Source of the DNA: Thiothrix lacustris DSM 21227
GTDB taxonomy: Bacteria > Pseudomonadota > Gammaproteobacteria > Thiotrichales > Thiotrichaceae
NCBI RefSeq assembly: GCF_000621325.1
Contig: NZ_JHYQ01000008.1
Span: 1-64,000, forward strand
Length of the DNA: 64,000 nt
Reading direction: 5' to 3'
The notes beneath the pieces were generated by a model. The model had not been told where the DNA came from. It searched no databases and was given only the letters and a program-made list of their open reading frames with translations. Numbering within the stretch: position 1 is the first letter of the stretch; each line of letters opens with the position of its first letter. A program made the position numbers and the translations under genes. This document shows, piece by piece, positions 8,824 to 18,849 of this stretch.

Positions 8824-9451
8824 CGCCCAGAATCAGCACATCCGCAGGGCGGATCGCAAACAGGCCGTTAGTAACAACACCCGGAATCTGGTTAATACGG
8901 TTTTCCAGCGCCACCGGATCGGTGATTTCCAGCCCGTGAATATCGAGGATAATATTGCCGTTATCCGTGGTAAAACCAGCACGCAACACCGGCTTGCCGC
9001 CCAGCTTGATCATTTCACGCGCCACTAGCGCTTCTGCCATCGGAATGACTTCGATCGGCAGCGGGAACTTGCCCATCACCTTCACCAACTTGGTGTCATC
9101 AGCGATGCACACAAACTTTGCACTCGCACCGGCGACGATCTTTTCACGGGTCAAAGCACCGCCACCGCCCTTGATCAGGTTGAGGTTTTCGTCGGACTCA
9201 TCCGCGCCATCCACGTACAGCGACAGCTCCCCGGCTTCGTTCAAATCCAGCACACGGATACCGTGGCTTTCCAGACGCTGGGCGCTGGCGATGGAACTGG
9301 CAACCGTGGCTTCCACCTTATGCTTGATCCCCGCCAGCAGGTCGATGAAATGGTTGGCGGTCGAACCTGTACCAATCCCGACGATCATGCCCGGCTGGAC
9401 ATAGGCTAATGCGGCTTCTGCTGCCGCTTTTTTCATAGCATCCTGACTCAT
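8795..9451 (-). CDS. rpiA: Ribose-5-phosphate isomerase A
   Basis: 218 residues, normal length. Interconverts ribose 5-phosphate and ribulose 5-phosphate in the pentose phosphate pathway. Family motifs: [40 protein letters not shown] (Asp and Lys of the active site) and [11 protein letters not shown]. First gene of the rpiA-DUF1461-ald operon and divergent from ilvA. Confidence 0.96.
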   Translation of the reverse strand: MSQDAMKKAAAEAALAYVQPGMIVGIGTGSTANHFIDLLAGIKHKVEATVASSIASAQRLESHGIRVLDLNEAGELSLYVDGADESDENLNLIKGGGGALTREKIVAGASAKFVCIADDTKLVKVMGKFPLPIEVIPMAEALVAREMIKLGGKPVLRAGFTTDNGNIILDIHGLEITDPVALENRINQIPGVVTNGLFAIRPADVLILGGANGVRTLV

Positions 9452-9544
9452 AAACTTTCCTGTGATGTTGCAAAAATCTTTCTCAAGCCCGAGTTTGCAA
9501 TATACTAGCGCACACGTAAAGGCACAGCCGCAAAAGTTGGAAAC

Positions 9545-11059
9545 ATGAACAAATCGCTGATCAAACGCATCCTCACCGCCCGCGTCTACGACGTGGCTAT
9601 CGAAACCCCACTGGATCGGGCGCGTAGCCTGAGTTCACGGCTGGGCAATGAAATCTTCCTGAAGCGCGAAGACTTGCAGCCAGTGTTCTCCTTCAAGCTG
9701 CGCGGCGCATTCAACAAAATGTTCCTGCTAACCCCGGAAGAACGCGCTCACGGCGTAGTCGCTGCCTCCGCAGGCAACCATGCGCAAGGCGTAGCGCTGT
9801 CCGGTTCCAAGCTCGGCATCAAGACCACCATCGTCATGCCCAAGACCACCCCGGAAATCAAAGTCAACGCGGTCAGAGCCTTTGGCGGCAATGCGGTATT
9901 GCACGGCAACTCCTACGACGAAGCCTACGCCCACGCCCGCGAACTCGAACGCGCACAGCACATGACCTTCGTGCACCCCTTCGATGATCTCGATGTGATC
10001 GCCGGGCAAGGCACGATTGGCATGGAAATCTTGCGCCAACATTCCGACCCGATTGACGCCGTATTCCTGTGCGTTGGCGGCGGCGGCCTAATTGCAGGTG
10101 TCGGCAGCTACATCAAATACCTTTACCCCGACATCAAAATCATCGGTGTAGAACATGAAGAAGCGCCCACCCTATACACCTCCTTGGCAGCAGGCGAACG
10201 GGTACAACTCGCACAAGTGGGCACGTTTGCCGATGGCGCGGCGGTAAAGTTGGTTGGCGAAAACACCTTTGAAATTGCCCGCCACGTTGTCGACGAAGTA
10301 ATCTTGGTCAGCACCGACGAAACCTGCGCCGCCATCAAGGACGTGTTTGAAGACACCCGCACCCTGCTAGAACCCGCAGGCGCATTAGCCGTGGCAGGCA
10401 TCAAAAAATACGTCGCCCGCGAGCAAGTGCAAGGTAAACACCTGATCGGCATTGCCAGCGGCGCGAACATCAACTTCGACCGCCTGCGCCACGTCGCCGA
10501 ACGCGCCGAATTGGGCGAAGGCCGCGAAATGTTGCTAGCAGTGACCATCCCCGAACGCCCCGGCAGTTTCCGCGAATTTTGCCACGCCATCAGCAACCGC
10601 ACCATCAGCGAATTCAACTACCGCTATTCGGATGCGCACGACGCCCAAGTCTTTGCCGGGGTCAAGATTTCCGGCGGCAAGCCAGAACGCGAAACCCTGT
10701 TACAGGACTTACACACACGTGGCTATTCCTTCACTGACCTGACCGACAACGAAGTCGCCAAACTGCACTTGCGCTACATGGTCGGCGGGCATTCCAGCGG
10801 CGCGAAAAACGAAGTACTGTACCGCTTCATGTTCCCGGAACGCCCCGGCGCATTACTGCACTTCCTCACCAGCATGAGCGCGGGCTGGAACATCAGCCTG
10901 TTCCATTACCGCAATCATGGCTCGGATTTCGGGCGCGTGTTGGTCGGCATTCAAGTCCCGCCACAGGAACGCGACGAGTTCTGCGAGTTCCTCAACAAGC
11001 TGGGGTATGAGTATTGGGATGAGACCGAAAATCCGGCTTACCAACGGTTTCTAGGGTAA
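9545..11059 (+). CDS. ilvA: Threonine ammonia-lyase, biosynthetic
   Basis: 504 residues. Converts threonine to 2-oxobutanoate, the first step to isoleucine. The PLP lysine lies in [12 protein letters not shown], the substrate loop is [10 protein letters not shown], and the phosphate-binding glycine run is [12 protein letters not shown]. Two ACT-like regulatory domains follow (from about residue 325, including [10 protein letters not shown] and [10 protein letters not shown]), as in the long, isoleucine-inhibited enzyme. Its end overlaps the convergent rsuA by 9 bases. Confidence 0.96.
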   Translation: MNKSLIKRILTARVYDVAIETPLDRARSLSSRLGNEIFLKREDLQPVFSFKLRGAFNKMFLLTPEERAHGVVAASAGNHAQGVALSGSKLGIKTTIVMPKTTPEIKVNAVRAFGGNAVLHGNSYDEAYAHARELERAQHMTFVHPFDDLDVIAGQGTIGMEILRQHSDPIDAVFLCVGGGGLIAGVGSYIKYLYPDIKIIGVEHEEAPTLYTSLAAGERVQLAQVGTFADGAAVKLVGENTFEIARHVVDEVILVSTDETCAAIKDVFEDTRTLLEPAGALAVAGIKKYVAREQVQGKHLIGIASGANINFDRLRHVAERAELGEGREMLLAVTIPERPGSFREFCHAISNRTISEFNYRYSDAHDAQVFAGVKISGGKPERETLLQDLHTRGYSFTDLTDNEVAKLHLRYMVGGHSSGAKNEVLYRFMFPERPGALLHFLTSMSAGWNISLFHYRNHGSDFGRVLVGIQVPPQERDEFCEFLNKLGYEYWDETENPAYQRFLG

Positions 11060-11743
11060 CGTCTCCCGTTCTACTGGCGCCAACTCCCGCCATTCACCCG
11101 GCGGGAGTTCCGCATCCAGCATCACTGTGCCAATCCGCTCGCGATGCAGCGACCCCACCCGATTTCCCACTGCCGCAAACATGCGCTTCACCTGATGGTA
11201 TTTGCCTTCGGAAATCGTAATCCGCGCCTGCTGGTCGGGCAGGATTTCCACCTCCGCAGGCTTGGTCAGCCCCTTTTCGCCATGCAATTGCACCCCGGCG
11301 CGTAACTGTTCCGCGCCCTCTTCCGTCAGCGCCCACGCCAGCGTTGCCAGATAAGTTTTCGGCACATGGCTTTTCGGGGCAGTAATGCGGTGCAACCAGT
11401 CGCCATCATTGGTCAACAGCAACAAACCTGTCGTGTCCTTATCCAAACGCCCCACTATCCGCAGCGTCTTGCGGTGCGGATGATCAATCAAATCCAACAC
11501 GGTCTGATGCTCAGGGTCTTCCGTGGCACTCACCACACCTGCCGGTTTATGTAGCATCAAATAAATATCACCCGGCAAGGTAATCAACGCATCATCCAAC
11601 GTCACTGCCGCTGTTGGGTCAATGTGCGTAGAGGTTTTAGTGATGGTTTTACCCTCAACATCTACCCAACCACAACGAATGGCTTGTTGAGCATCCACCC
11701 GCGTAATAGCGGCGGCTTGACTGACGAACTGATCTAAACGCAT
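11051..11743 (-). CDS. rsuA: 16S rRNA pseudouridine(516) synthase
   Basis: 230 residues. An S4-like N-terminal RNA-binding domain (MRLDQFVSQAAAITR) is followed by the RsuA-family catalytic domain with RIVGRLDKDTTGLLLLTNDG, containing the catalytic Asp, and the typical ISEGKYHQVKRMFAAVGNRV. It modifies U516 of 16S rRNA. Divergent from pilU with a 55-base gap. Confidence 0.92.
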   Translation of the reverse strand: MRLDQFVSQAAAITRVDAQQAIRCGWVDVEGKTITKTSTHIDPTAAVTLDDALITLPGDIYLMLHKPAGVVSATEDPEHQTVLDLIDHPHRKTLRIVGRLDKDTTGLLLLTNDGDWLHRITAPKSHVPKTYLATLAWALTEEGAEQLRAGVQLHGEKGLTKPAEVEILPDQQARITISEGKYHQVKRMFAAVGNRVGSLHRERIGTVMLDAELPPGEWRELAPVERETLP

Positions 11744-11753
11744 AGGATTTTAC

Positions 11754-11762
11754 TGCTATAAT
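11754..11762 (+). promoter_or_regulatory. Extended -10 promoter before pilU
   Basis: TGCTATAAT, a consensus -10 hexamer with an extended TG, 36 bases upstream of the pilU ATG. The -35 region would overlap the 5' end of rsuA and shows no good hexamer. An AAGGAAAG ribosome-binding site follows. Confidence 0.5.
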
Positions 11763-11798
11763 GGCGAAAAAAATCCATAACAATAAAGGAAAGTACTC

Positions 11799-12977
11799 AT
11801 GAAACTCAAAGACTATCTGCGTATCCTCGCCCATTACGACGGCTCCGACCTGTACCTCACCGCCGATCTCGAACCCAAAGCCAAATTCCAAGGCAAGCTC
11901 AAAGCCCTCGATAAAGTCGTCATGACCCCGGAAATGCTCAAGGACATGGCTTACGAGCTAATGAACAAAGAACAGCAGCAGCAGTTTGAACACAAACCCG
12001 AAATGAACCTCGCCATCAGCGAAGAAGGCGTTGGCCGTTTCCGCGTCAATATTTTCAAGCAGCGCCACAAAATCGCGATGGTCATCCGCAATATCAAAAC
12101 CGACATTCCCAACGCCGACAAACTCGGCCTGCCGCAAGTGCTCAAAGACGTGATCATGGAAAAACGTGGCTTGATCCTGTTCGTCGGCGGCACAGGTTCG
12201 GGCAAATCGACTTCACTCGCCGCACTGATCGACCACCGCAATGCTTCGGCTGACGGGCATATCATCACCATCGAAGACCCGGTGGAATACGTGCATCCGC
12301 ACAAAAAATGTATCATCAACCAGCGCGAAGTCGGCGTCGACACCGACAGCTACGAAGACGCGCTGAAAAATACCCTGCGCCAAGCCCCCGACGTGATTTT
12401 AATCGGCGAAATCCGCGCCCAAGAAACCATGGAACACGCCCTAGCCTTCGCCGAAACAGGCCACCTGTGCCTGTCCACCCTGCACGCTAACAACGCCAAC
12501 CAAGCGCTCGACCGCATCATCAACTTCTTCCCCGAAGAGCGCCGCCACCAATTGCTGATGGATTTATCCCTCAACCTCAAAGCCTTCGTCTCGCAACGCC
12601 TGATTCCCACCATTGACGGCAAGCGCGTCGCCGCCATCGAAATCCTGCTCGGCACACCGATGATTCGCGACCTGATCATGAAAGGCGACGTGCACGCCAT
12701 CAAAGAAATCATGGAAAAGTCCGAAGAACAAGGGATGCAAACCTTCGACAGCCACCTCTACAAGCTGTATCTGGCCGGGCAAATCTCACTGGCAGAAACC
12801 TTGCGCAACGCCGACTCCCCCAGCAACCTCAAGCTCAAGATCAACCTGTCGGGGAATCTGGCGAAACCACGTCCGACAGCAGCGGCAGCAGCACCTGAAG
12901 CCAAATCCACGGCCGCAAGTGCTGATTTCATGGCGAATTTGTCACTGGAGCCAAAACCAGAGGTGGAACTGACCTAA
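11799..12977 (+). CDS. pilU: Type IV pilus retraction ATPase PilU
   Basis: 392 residues of the PilT/VirB11 secretion ATPase family. Walker A is FVGGTGSGKSTS (about residue 130), the Asp box VITIEDPVEYVH-like IITIEDPVEYVH, Walker B DVILIGEIRAQET and the His box STLHANNANQA. The N-terminus (MKLKDYLRILAHYDGSDLYL) and long Ala-rich C-terminal tail favour PilU over PilT. No pilT lies next to it. The stop codon overlaps the end of a tnpB remnant on the other strand. Confidence 0.88.
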   Translation: MKLKDYLRILAHYDGSDLYLTADLEPKAKFQGKLKALDKVVMTPEMLKDMAYELMNKEQQQQFEHKPEMNLAISEEGVGRFRVNIFKQRHKIAMVIRNIKTDIPNADKLGLPQVLKDVIMEKRGLILFVGGTGSGKSTSLAALIDHRNASADGHIITIEDPVEYVHPHKKCIINQREVGVDTDSYEDALKNTLRQAPDVILIGEIRAQETMEHALAFAETGHLCLSTLHANNANQALDRIINFFPEERRHQLLMDLSLNLKAFVSQRLIPTIDGKRVAAIEILLGTPMIRDLIMKGDVHAIKEIMEKSEEQGMQTFDSHLYKLYLAGQISLAETLRNADSPSNLKLKINLSGNLAKPRPTAAAAAPEAKSTAASADFMANLSLEPKPEVELT

Positions 12978-13272
12978 GCTCTTTTCTCCCAGAGTTGACA
13001 TCCTACGAGACGGCTATGCCCAGCCGCGAGAATGTTCCGAGCTGCATTGACATCTCTGTCGTGCAGCGTGCCACACTCGGCACAAATCCATGAAATACCA
13101 ACGACCCCGTGCATCCCCATTTTTCCACTGGGCAACCGGCTTTGAAAGGAATCCAGCCCAATGAGCGTTTAGACCCTCCACTCACGCGCCAACGTAGCTT
13201 GTCTTTTTTGAACTGCTGGCGGGACTTGGCATGAACGGCAATCACCTCTTGAATTTTAGGCGTGAGTGACAA
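12974..13272 (-). pseudogene. Remnant of an IS200/IS605-type TnpB gene
   Basis: Two pieces of a TnpB (OrfB) nuclease are visible in different frames. The 5' piece (to about 13130) reads KDKLRWRVSGGSKRSLGWIPFKAG, an N-terminal TnpB segment. The 3' piece, read in another frame down to the TAG at 12974-12976, gives WICAECGTLHDRDVNAARNI and then LAAGHS, the C-terminal zinc-finger and last RuvC motif. The middle of the gene (about 250 residues) is deleted and the pieces are joined with a frameshift, so no active protein can be made. The 3' end abuts the pilU stop. Confidence 0.8.
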
Positions 13273-13330
13273 CAGGGAAATGGCATGAAGGGTGAGAGAT
13301 ACGCCACCAACGGATAGGTTAGCTAAAGAC

Positions 13331-13366
13331 GCTTATATCCCCGACCTGAAGGACGGGGCTTTACGC
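13331..13366. mobile_element. IS605-type end hairpin next to the TnpB remnant
   Basis: CCCCGACC-TGAA-GGACGGGG (13339-13358) is an imperfect hairpin (one A-A mismatch) flanked by gcttatat and ctttacgcg, resembling the subterminal hairpins of IS200/IS605 elements. It lies 5' of the tnpB remnant and probably marks the old element boundary. The gap 13273-13418 otherwise holds no gene. Confidence 0.5.
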
Positions 13367-13418
13367 GAATATTGGTAAAGTAAGAGGTGTTTTTCGTAGC
13401 CACTCTACCTCTGGGAAA

Positions 13419-14246
13419 TCAACCCGACGGCTGCGGCAAATCCGTCCGCCCCCTCACATGCTTAATCATCTTCATCACGGCAGGTGAAGCATTCGTCACC
13501 TCCAAATGCGTATCAGGATGCTTCAACACCCAAACCCGTAGCAATTCATCCGCAAACGCCTGCCCCATTTCCTCCACAGCCCGGCAATCAATTTCCACTT
13601 CACTAAACGCCTCAAACCGTGCTGTCACCCGCTTGGCTTGCGAACGTGACACCAGGTTCCCTTCCAACGTAGCGAGTGACAAAAAGAAGCGCGTTTTGTA
13701 AAAAATGAAATCTTCGGTATCGCAAAATTGATCAAATACCTGTTTGGTTGTTTGGGTAGCAGCATTCGCCAGTTGCATCTGAATACGTGTTCCTTGCCGT
13801 GATGCAATACTGGCAACCGTGCATTGGTCGCCTGCAAAGGTAACAGCAAGCTCGCCGGATTCCAGGATAAAACGGTCAAACATTTTGCTACTGAAGAATA
13901 AACCCTCACCACTGTGTGCTTGCGGGGCAGTCGTTAGCTTGCCCTTGACGAGTTCGATCAGCGCATGAACATCAGAATCTAACCCAAAGTATTCCCGCAA
14001 GCTGGCAAGCACCCCAATACCATCATCTTCAATCACCATCGTGACGGATTGTTCGTCTTGTTCAACCTGAATACTAACCGTGCTGCCATGCGAATGATCC
14101 AACACATTGTTGAGCATTTCCGTAAAACCATACTCACACATCATCAAAGCTGATGCCGATAAGTTCAGTTCCGGCTTAACCCATTGCGCCCAGAGTCGGA
14201 ATTCGTCTTTGACAGTCTCAATAGGGAATCGTTTTTCCATCGTCAC
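13419..14246 (-). CDS. HATPase-domain protein with C-terminal DUF4325 (STAS-like)
   Basis: 275 residues. The N-terminal half has GHKL ATPase motifs: an N box with EMLNNVLDHSHG and a G1 box VIEDDGIGV, plus GEGLFFSSKMFD. The C-terminal 75 residues (LVSRSQAKRVTARFEAF, then GQAFADELLRV) match DUF4325, a STAS-like domain. The pairing resembles an anti-sigma-factor kinase fused to its antagonist-like domain, so a partner-switch role is plausible but inferred. No sigma factor lies nearby. A second ATG two codons in is an alternative start. Confidence 0.75.
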   Translation of the reverse strand: MTMEKRFPIETVKDEFRLWAQWVKPELNLSASALMMCEYGFTEMLNNVLDHSHGSTVSIQVEQDEQSVTMVIEDDGIGVLASLREYFGLDSDVHALIELVKGKLTTAPQAHSGEGLFFSSKMFDRFILESGELAVTFAGDQCTVASIASRQGTRIQMQLANAATQTTKQVFDQFCDTEDFIFYKTRFFLSLATLEGNLVSRSQAKRVTARFEAFSEVEIDCRAVEEMGQAFADELLRVWVLKHPDTHLEVTNASPAVMKMIKHVRGRTDLPQPSG

Positions 14247-14296
14247 ACCCGTCGTTAGATCGCGCTAGAACGCCTTAGCCTTTCCACTATAACACC

Positions 14297-16036
14297 TCAC
14301 ATCCGCTCCATCACCCCAATCCCCAGCAAACCCAAGCCGGTTTGCAGGGTTTGCGCGGTCAGGTTAGCCAGTTGCAAACGGCTATTGCGCACCTCTTCCG
14401 CCACGCCATCCTTGAGGATAGGGCAAGCTTCGTAGAAGCTCATGAAATTGCCCGCCAGCTCGTACAAATAAGTACACAGGTGGTTCGGCAAGCCTTCTTT
14501 CGCCACGCTGTCCGTCGCTTCGGTGAATTGCAGCAGCTTCATCGCCAAGGTACGTTCAGCGGGTTCGTGAAGAGAAATCCCCCCCAGCCCCCCTTTTTCA
14601 AAGGGGGGAGTAACACCCGCCTTTCTGAAAATGCTTTTGATGCGAGCGTATGCATACTGCAAATACGGCGCGGTATTGCCCTCGAAACTGAGCATGGATT
14701 CCCAGTTGAAGATGTAATCCGAGTTGCGATTTTTGGAAAGGTCAGCGTATTTAACCGCGCCGATACCGACAGTGCGGGCAATGTCATGGCGTTCAGTTTC
14801 ATCGAGTTCCGGGTTCTTGTCGGTGACGAGGGCGAAGGCGCGTTCTTCAGCTTCTGCCAGCAAATCTACCAACTTGACCGTGCCGCCGGTACGGGTTTTG
14901 AAAGGCTTGCCGTCTTCGCCGAGCATATTGCCGAATGGCATGTGTTCGAGGGAAATGGTGTCACTCGCGAACCCGGCTTTACGTGCCAACAGGAACACTT
15001 GCTGGAAATGCAGCGCTTGACGGGCATCGGTGAAATACAGCGCACGATCGGCCTTCAACGTGCCGCTACGGTAACGCACTGCCGCAAGGTCGCTGGTGGC
15101 ATACAGGTAGCCACCGCCGGTTTTCTGCACGATGATCGGGGTAATGCTGCCATCCTTGTTCTTGAATTCGTCGAGGAACGCGCACTGTGCGCCCTGATCT
15201 TCCACCAGCAAGCCTTTGGCCTGCAAATCGCTGACCACGTTGGCAAGGTCGGCATTATAGGCGCTTTCCGGCATCACATCCGCACGGGTCAGGCTCACGC
15301 CCAGGCGCGCGTAGACGGCCTCACAATGGTGTAGGGAAATGTCGATAAATTGCTGCCACAGTTGCAGGCATTCCGCATCACCCGATTGCAGTTTCACCAC
15401 GTAATCACGCGCAGCATTGGCGAAATCAGGCTCAGCGTCGAAGCGCTGCTTGGCTTCGCGGTAAAAGGTTTCGAGGTCAGCCAGCTGGGGTTCGACTCCG
15501 CTCACCCCGCCGTTCTTGTCGGCAAGGCTGACCATGTGGGCAATCAGCATCCCGAATTGCGTGCCCCAGTCGCCGACGTGATTCTGGCGAATAACCTTAT
15601 GGCCTTGGAACTCCAGCACCCGCACCACGGCATCGCCAATGATGGTGGAACGCAGGTGGCCAACATGCATTTCTTTGGCAAGGTTGGGGCCGGAATAATC
15701 CACGACGATGGTTTGGTCTGTAGGGGTATATTGCATACGCCCTCCCCCCAACGCCCCACTCAACCACTCGTTTTTCAGGTGGATATTGATGAACCCTGGC
15801 CCCGCGACTTCGAGTTTTTCGGCGAGATCGGACAAATCCAGCGTTTCCAGCAAGCGGGTGGCAAGTTCACGCGGGTTAGTTTTCAACTGCTTAGCGGCCG
15901 CCATCACGCCGTTGGCCTGATAATCGCCGAATTCGGGGCGGGCGGAAGGTTTCACAATGGCGGTTACGGTAGCCGGTGCGCCGAGGGTGTGCAGCGCGGC
16001 GGTAATACGGTCATCAAGCAGTTGGCGAATATTCAT
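14297..16036 (-). CDS. argS: Arginyl-tRNA synthetase, with a repeat-encoded loop
   Basis: 579 residues from the ATG giving [11 protein letters not shown], the expected ArgS N-terminus; a start 8 codons upstream is possible. Class I motif [11 protein letters not shown] (HIGH type) is near residue 125, and the DALR anticodon-binding domain ends in the family C-terminus GIGVMERM. Between FRKAG and ERTLAMK, where other ArgS proteins have a variable loop, this one has [14 protein letters not shown], encoded by a G/C-run palindrome (about 14575-14612). The frame is kept, so the enzyme should be functional. Confidence 0.95.
   Translation of the reverse strand: MNIRQLLDDRITAALHTLGAPATVTAIVKPSARPEFGDYQANGVMAAAKQLKTNPRELATRLLETLDLSDLAEKLEVAGPGFINIHLKNEWLSGALGGGRMQYTPTDQTIVVDYSGPNLAKEMHVGHLRSTIIGDAVVRVLEFQGHKVIRQNHVGDWGTQFGMLIAHMVSLADKNGGVSGVEPQLADLETFYREAKQRFDAEPDFANAARDYVVKLQSGDAECLQLWQQFIDISLHHCEAVYARLGVSLTRADVMPESAYNADLANVVSDLQAKGLLVEDQGAQCAFLDEFKNKDGSITPIIVQKTGGGYLYATSDLAAVRYRSGTLKADRALYFTDARQALHFQQVFLLARKAGFASDTISLEHMPFGNMLGEDGKPFKTRTGGTVKLVDLLAEAEERAFALVTDKNPELDETERHDIARTVGIGAVKYADLSKNRNSDYIFNWESMLSFEGNTAPYLQYAYARIKSIFRKAGVTPPFEKGGLGGISLHEPAERTLAMKLLQFTEATDSVAKEGLPNHLCTYLYELAGNFMSFYEACPILKDGVAEEVRNSRLQLANLTAQTLQTGLGLLGIGVMERM
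14575..14612. repeat. Palindromic repeat inserted in frame within argS
   Basis: The plus strand reads CCCCCCAG then the perfect 9-bp inverted repeat CCCCCCTTT-TTC-AAAGGGGGG (14588-14608). Similar C-run/G-run palindromes coding for [10 protein letters not shown]-like peptides are, to my knowledge, dispersed in many bacterial genomes. Here it replaces a variable ArgS loop without a frameshift. Confidence 0.75.
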
Positions 16037-16157
16037 CAGACTCTTTTCAGGTTTGGGCAAAAGGGGGATTTTAGGCGGCTTGCCTCGCAGAATCCAATAT
16101 TCTGAACCTTAGATTGGCAGGATTAAGGGATTCTCACGGTGAAAGAGGCGATTGCAC

Positions 16158-16553
16158 CTAGGCCAACAGACGTTTTTTACCATTTTCGTCAATGGCAACG
16201 TAGGTAAAGTCAGCTTCCGTTACTTGCCAACGCAGCTCGGTATCGCTGCTGTGCCACAGTGGCTTGACCCATACTTGCAGGTGCAAGGTGATGGAGGTTG
16301 TGCCGATTCTTACTACGTCACCGTAGCAGCACACCACATCCCCAACATTAACAGGACGAATAAATTTCATGCTATTGACCGCCACGGTTACCACTCGTTC
16401 TTTAGCAATTTCTTTGGAGAGGATCCCGCCCGCAATATCCATTTGTGCCATGATCCAGCCACCGAAAATGTCACCGTTGGGATTGGTATCTTTAGGCATC
16501 GCAAGGGTACGCAGGATCAGCGTTCCGCGTGGGTGGGCATTATTGGTGGTCAT
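16158..16553 (-). CDS. yciA: YciA-type acyl-CoA thioesterase
   Basis: 131 residues, a single hotdog domain. The motif MPKDTNPNGDIFGGWIMAQMD contains the catalytic Asp/Asn residues of the acyl-CoA thioesterase family, and VAVNSMKFIRPVNVGDVVCC is typical of YciA. Hydrolyses acyl-CoA in the cytoplasm. The gap of 48 bases from the chorismatase gene suggests co-transcription. Confidence 0.88.
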   Translation of the reverse strand: MTTNNAHPRGTLILRTLAMPKDTNPNGDIFGGWIMAQMDIAGGILSKEIAKERVVTVAVNSMKFIRPVNVGDVVCCYGDVVRIGTTSITLHLQVWVKPLWHSSDTELRWQVTEADFTYVAIDENGKKRLLA

Positions 16554-16601
16554 GGGGGTTCCTGTCGTTGGTATTTTAGACGCTATCCATCACAGCTTCA
16601 G

Positions 16602-17609
16602 TCAGGCGAAAATGCCTTCCACTTCCATCATCAAATCAGCACGGCACACATCACCTTGCAGATAGAGAACGTCGACAGGGCTATCCCCCAGATACGCAGT
16701 GAGCATCGCCTGAATCGGCGCTAGAATGTCTGGCGCGTGTAGGTAGACTTTCAATTGCGTTAACTCGCGCACCGTTCCAACAGGTAAGCCCAAGGTTTTA
16801 TCGCCATGTCCTAACAACGCTTCCAGATTGCGCAAGGTTTCTTCCAGTTGTGCCAACGGGTTGCCGATGTGTAAGGTTTCATGCCCGACGATACTGGTCG
16901 TGCCGGAAATATACAGGTGCTTACCCTGCCCCCAGTCTTTCACCGTCGCTCGCGAAAAAGCCGGGCTGACGGGGCCATACTGACGCGGATACAGGAATGC
17001 GCTGGTCTGGCGCGGATTTTCCAACTGCATCCCCGCACTTTTTGCAGCGATGAAATACAGTTGCAAGCCTGACTGTTGTGTACCAATCGCGGTCGCAGCG
17101 GGCGGGGCGTAATCGAAATTGCCCCACACATCCAGCGCATCCTGCCGACCCAAGCAAAACGTCTGGTAGCGGTTGAATTCGCCTTGTTGCGAGACGATGG
17201 CGGGGAAATAATTCCACATGCGCAACAAACACGGGTAGCCCGCGTGCTGCAACAATTCAAATACATGCTGGTAAGCCGTCTGGCTGGCAATGCGGAAATC
17301 GGGAAAATCCGCTTCTTCCAGCAACAAATGCCCAAATAGCACCGTGCCGTTTTCACTGTAAGTAATGCTGGCGTGTTTGCCATAGCGGACAGGTGTAGGG
17401 CTAAGCCAACGTTCCGTGCGGGAAGTGCCTGCCAATAAGGGTAAACCGACGGTAAAGATGGGGCGCTGCGTATCCAGAATCGCCGCTTTCTGAGCGAAAC
17501 CGATAGCTGCCAGCACATTCTGCCCCTGACCTGCGGCGATGACATCACCGTCCGGCAACATCGTGACAGCAAAAGGTGGCAAATTGTAGCGTGGTATTGC
17601 GTCGTTCAC
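16602..17609 (-). CDS. Chorismatase of the FkbO/Hyg5 (XanB2-like) family
   Basis: 335 residues. The C-terminal half, with LYISGTTSIVGHETLHIGNP and QLEETLRNLEALL, is the RidA-like subdomain typical of chorismatases, and the mid part has YFIAAKSAGMQLENPRQTSAFLYPRQYGP. These enzymes cleave chorismate to pyruvate plus a benzoate or dihydrobenzoate. XanB2 of xanthomonads makes 3- and 4-hydroxybenzoate for pigments and ubiquinone. Which product is made here cannot be read from the sequence. No pigment genes are in the window. Confidence 0.75.
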   Translation of the reverse strand: MNDAIPRYNLPPFAVTMLPDGDVIAAGQGQNVLAAIGFAQKAAILDTQRPIFTVGLPLLAGTSRTERWLSPTPVRYGKHASITYSENGTVLFGHLLLEEADFPDFRIASQTAYQHVFELLQHAGYPCLLRMWNYFPAIVSQQGEFNRYQTFCLGRQDALDVWGNFDYAPPAATAIGTQQSGLQLYFIAAKSAGMQLENPRQTSAFLYPRQYGPVSPAFSRATVKDWGQGKHLYISGTTSIVGHETLHIGNPLAQLEETLRNLEALLGHGDKTLGLPVGTVRELTQLKVYLHAPDILAPIQAMLTAYLGDSPVDVLYLQGDVCRADLMMEVEGIFA

Positions 17610-17633
17610 ATTGCTGACTTTGAATGGCTCAAA

Positions 17634-17671
17634 ATAAAAAAGGGTTGCGACCTGACGGTAGCAACCCTTTA
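17634..17671 (-). terminator. Terminator after tRNA-Asn
   Basis: On the minus strand AAAGGGTTGC and GCAACCCTTT pair around a 12-base loop, followed by TTTATTTT. It lies about 8 bases downstream of the tRNA. Confidence 0.85.
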
Positions 17672-17678
17672 AATATAT

Positions 17679-17754
17679 TGGCTCCCCGAGACGGACTCGA
17701 ACCGCCGACCCAATGATTAACAGTCATTTGCTCTACCGACTGAGCTATCGGGGA
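17679..17754 (-). tRNA. tRNA-Asn (GTT)
   Basis: 76 bases including an encoded CCA. The acceptor stem TCCCCGA pairs with TCGGGGA, the T arm has GTTCGAGTC, the D arm AGCTCAGTCGGTAGAGC. The anticodon GTT is at 17719-17721. Confidence 0.97.
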
Positions 17755-17795
17755 ACTGTTGAAGGCGCGTATTCTGCTAAATTCCGCTGGCAACG

Positions 17796-18764
17796 TCAAG
17801 TAATTTTTTCACAAGATTCACGTAATAATTCAATTCCAGCCTTTTGCTTATGCGCATTTTCACTAATCAAGCGCCGAAAAGCCCGTGCGCCCGGCATTCC
17901 TTGGAACAAACCAAGGATATGACGACTCATGTGATTAAGCGCCACACCCGCTTCTTGCTGCGCTTGCACATAATCCAGAAACACCTCAAACGCGGCTTTA
18001 CGCTCAAGGAACGGTGCATCCACCCCATAAATCAGCGGGTCAACCTGTGCTAGCAACCACGGATTATGGTAAGCCTCTCGCCCCACCATCACCCCGTCGA
18101 CGTGCTGCAAATGCTGCTGGCATTGTTCCAGCGTGGTAATGCCGCCGTTGATAATGATTTCAAGCTGCGGGAATTCTTGCTTGATCTGATAAACCAGTTC
18201 ATAGCGTAACGGCGGAATGTCGCGATTTTCTTTCGGACTAAGCCCTTTCAACCACGCTTTCCGGGCATGGATAATGAACGTCTCACAACCGGCCTGCGAA
18301 ACTGTACTGATGAATGCGTGCAAACCACCGTAGTCATCCTGATCATCGATACCGATACGATTTTTTACGGTGACAGGAATTTTCACAGCAGCCTGCATCG
18401 CAGCAACGCAATCAGCGATCAGTGGTGGCTCCGCCATCAGACAAGCGCCAAATGCACCTTTTTGCACCCGTTCGCTGGGGCAACCGACGTTAATGTTTAC
18501 TTCGTCGTAACCGTAGCGCTCTGCCAACCGGGCGCATTCCGCCATTTCCTGCAGATCACTGCCCCCTAATTGCAAAGCGATGGGGTGCTCTTCCTGATTA
18601 AAACGCAAATGACGTTCGGCATCACCGTGTAACAATGCCCCAGTTGTCACCATCTCCGTGTACAAAACTGCTTCTTTTGTCAGCAATCTGTGAAAATAAC
18701 GGCAATGACGGTCAGTCCAATCCAACATTGGGGCTACGGTAAATTTCCTGTTCAGCTTATTCAT
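17796..18764 (-). CDS. dusA: tRNA-dihydrouridine(20/20a) synthase
   Basis: 322 residues, FMN-dependent Dus family. N-terminal [15 protein letters not shown] is DusA-specific, [21 protein letters not shown] holds the catalytic Cys, and [13 protein letters not shown] and [11 protein letters not shown]-type FMN-phosphate regions follow. Reduces U20/U20a in the tRNA D loop. Confidence 0.94.
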   Translation of the reverse strand: MNKLNRKFTVAPMLDWTDRHCRYFHRLLTKEAVLYTEMVTTGALLHGDAERHLRFNQEEHPIALQLGGSDLQEMAECARLAERYGYDEVNINVGCPSERVQKGAFGACLMAEPPLIADCVAAMQAAVKIPVTVKNRIGIDDQDDYGGLHAFISTVSQAGCETFIIHARKAWLKGLSPKENRDIPPLRYELVYQIKQEFPQLEIIINGGITTLEQCQQHLQHVDGVMVGREAYHNPWLLAQVDPLIYGVDAPFLERKAAFEVFLDYVQAQQEAGVALNHMSRHILGLFQGMPGARAFRRLISENAHKQKAGIELLRESCEKIT

Positions 18765-18849
18765 ATAATATTCTTATCTTGAAGTGATTTATATTATTTC
18801 GATCAAAAAACAATCTCAAAAATAAACAGCACATAAGCAAGGGGCTTTT

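Noticed and set aside
15350-16105. Long plus-strand open frame antisense to argS
   Set aside because: Antisense shadow of a conserved gene; no own ribosome-binding site or family motifs.
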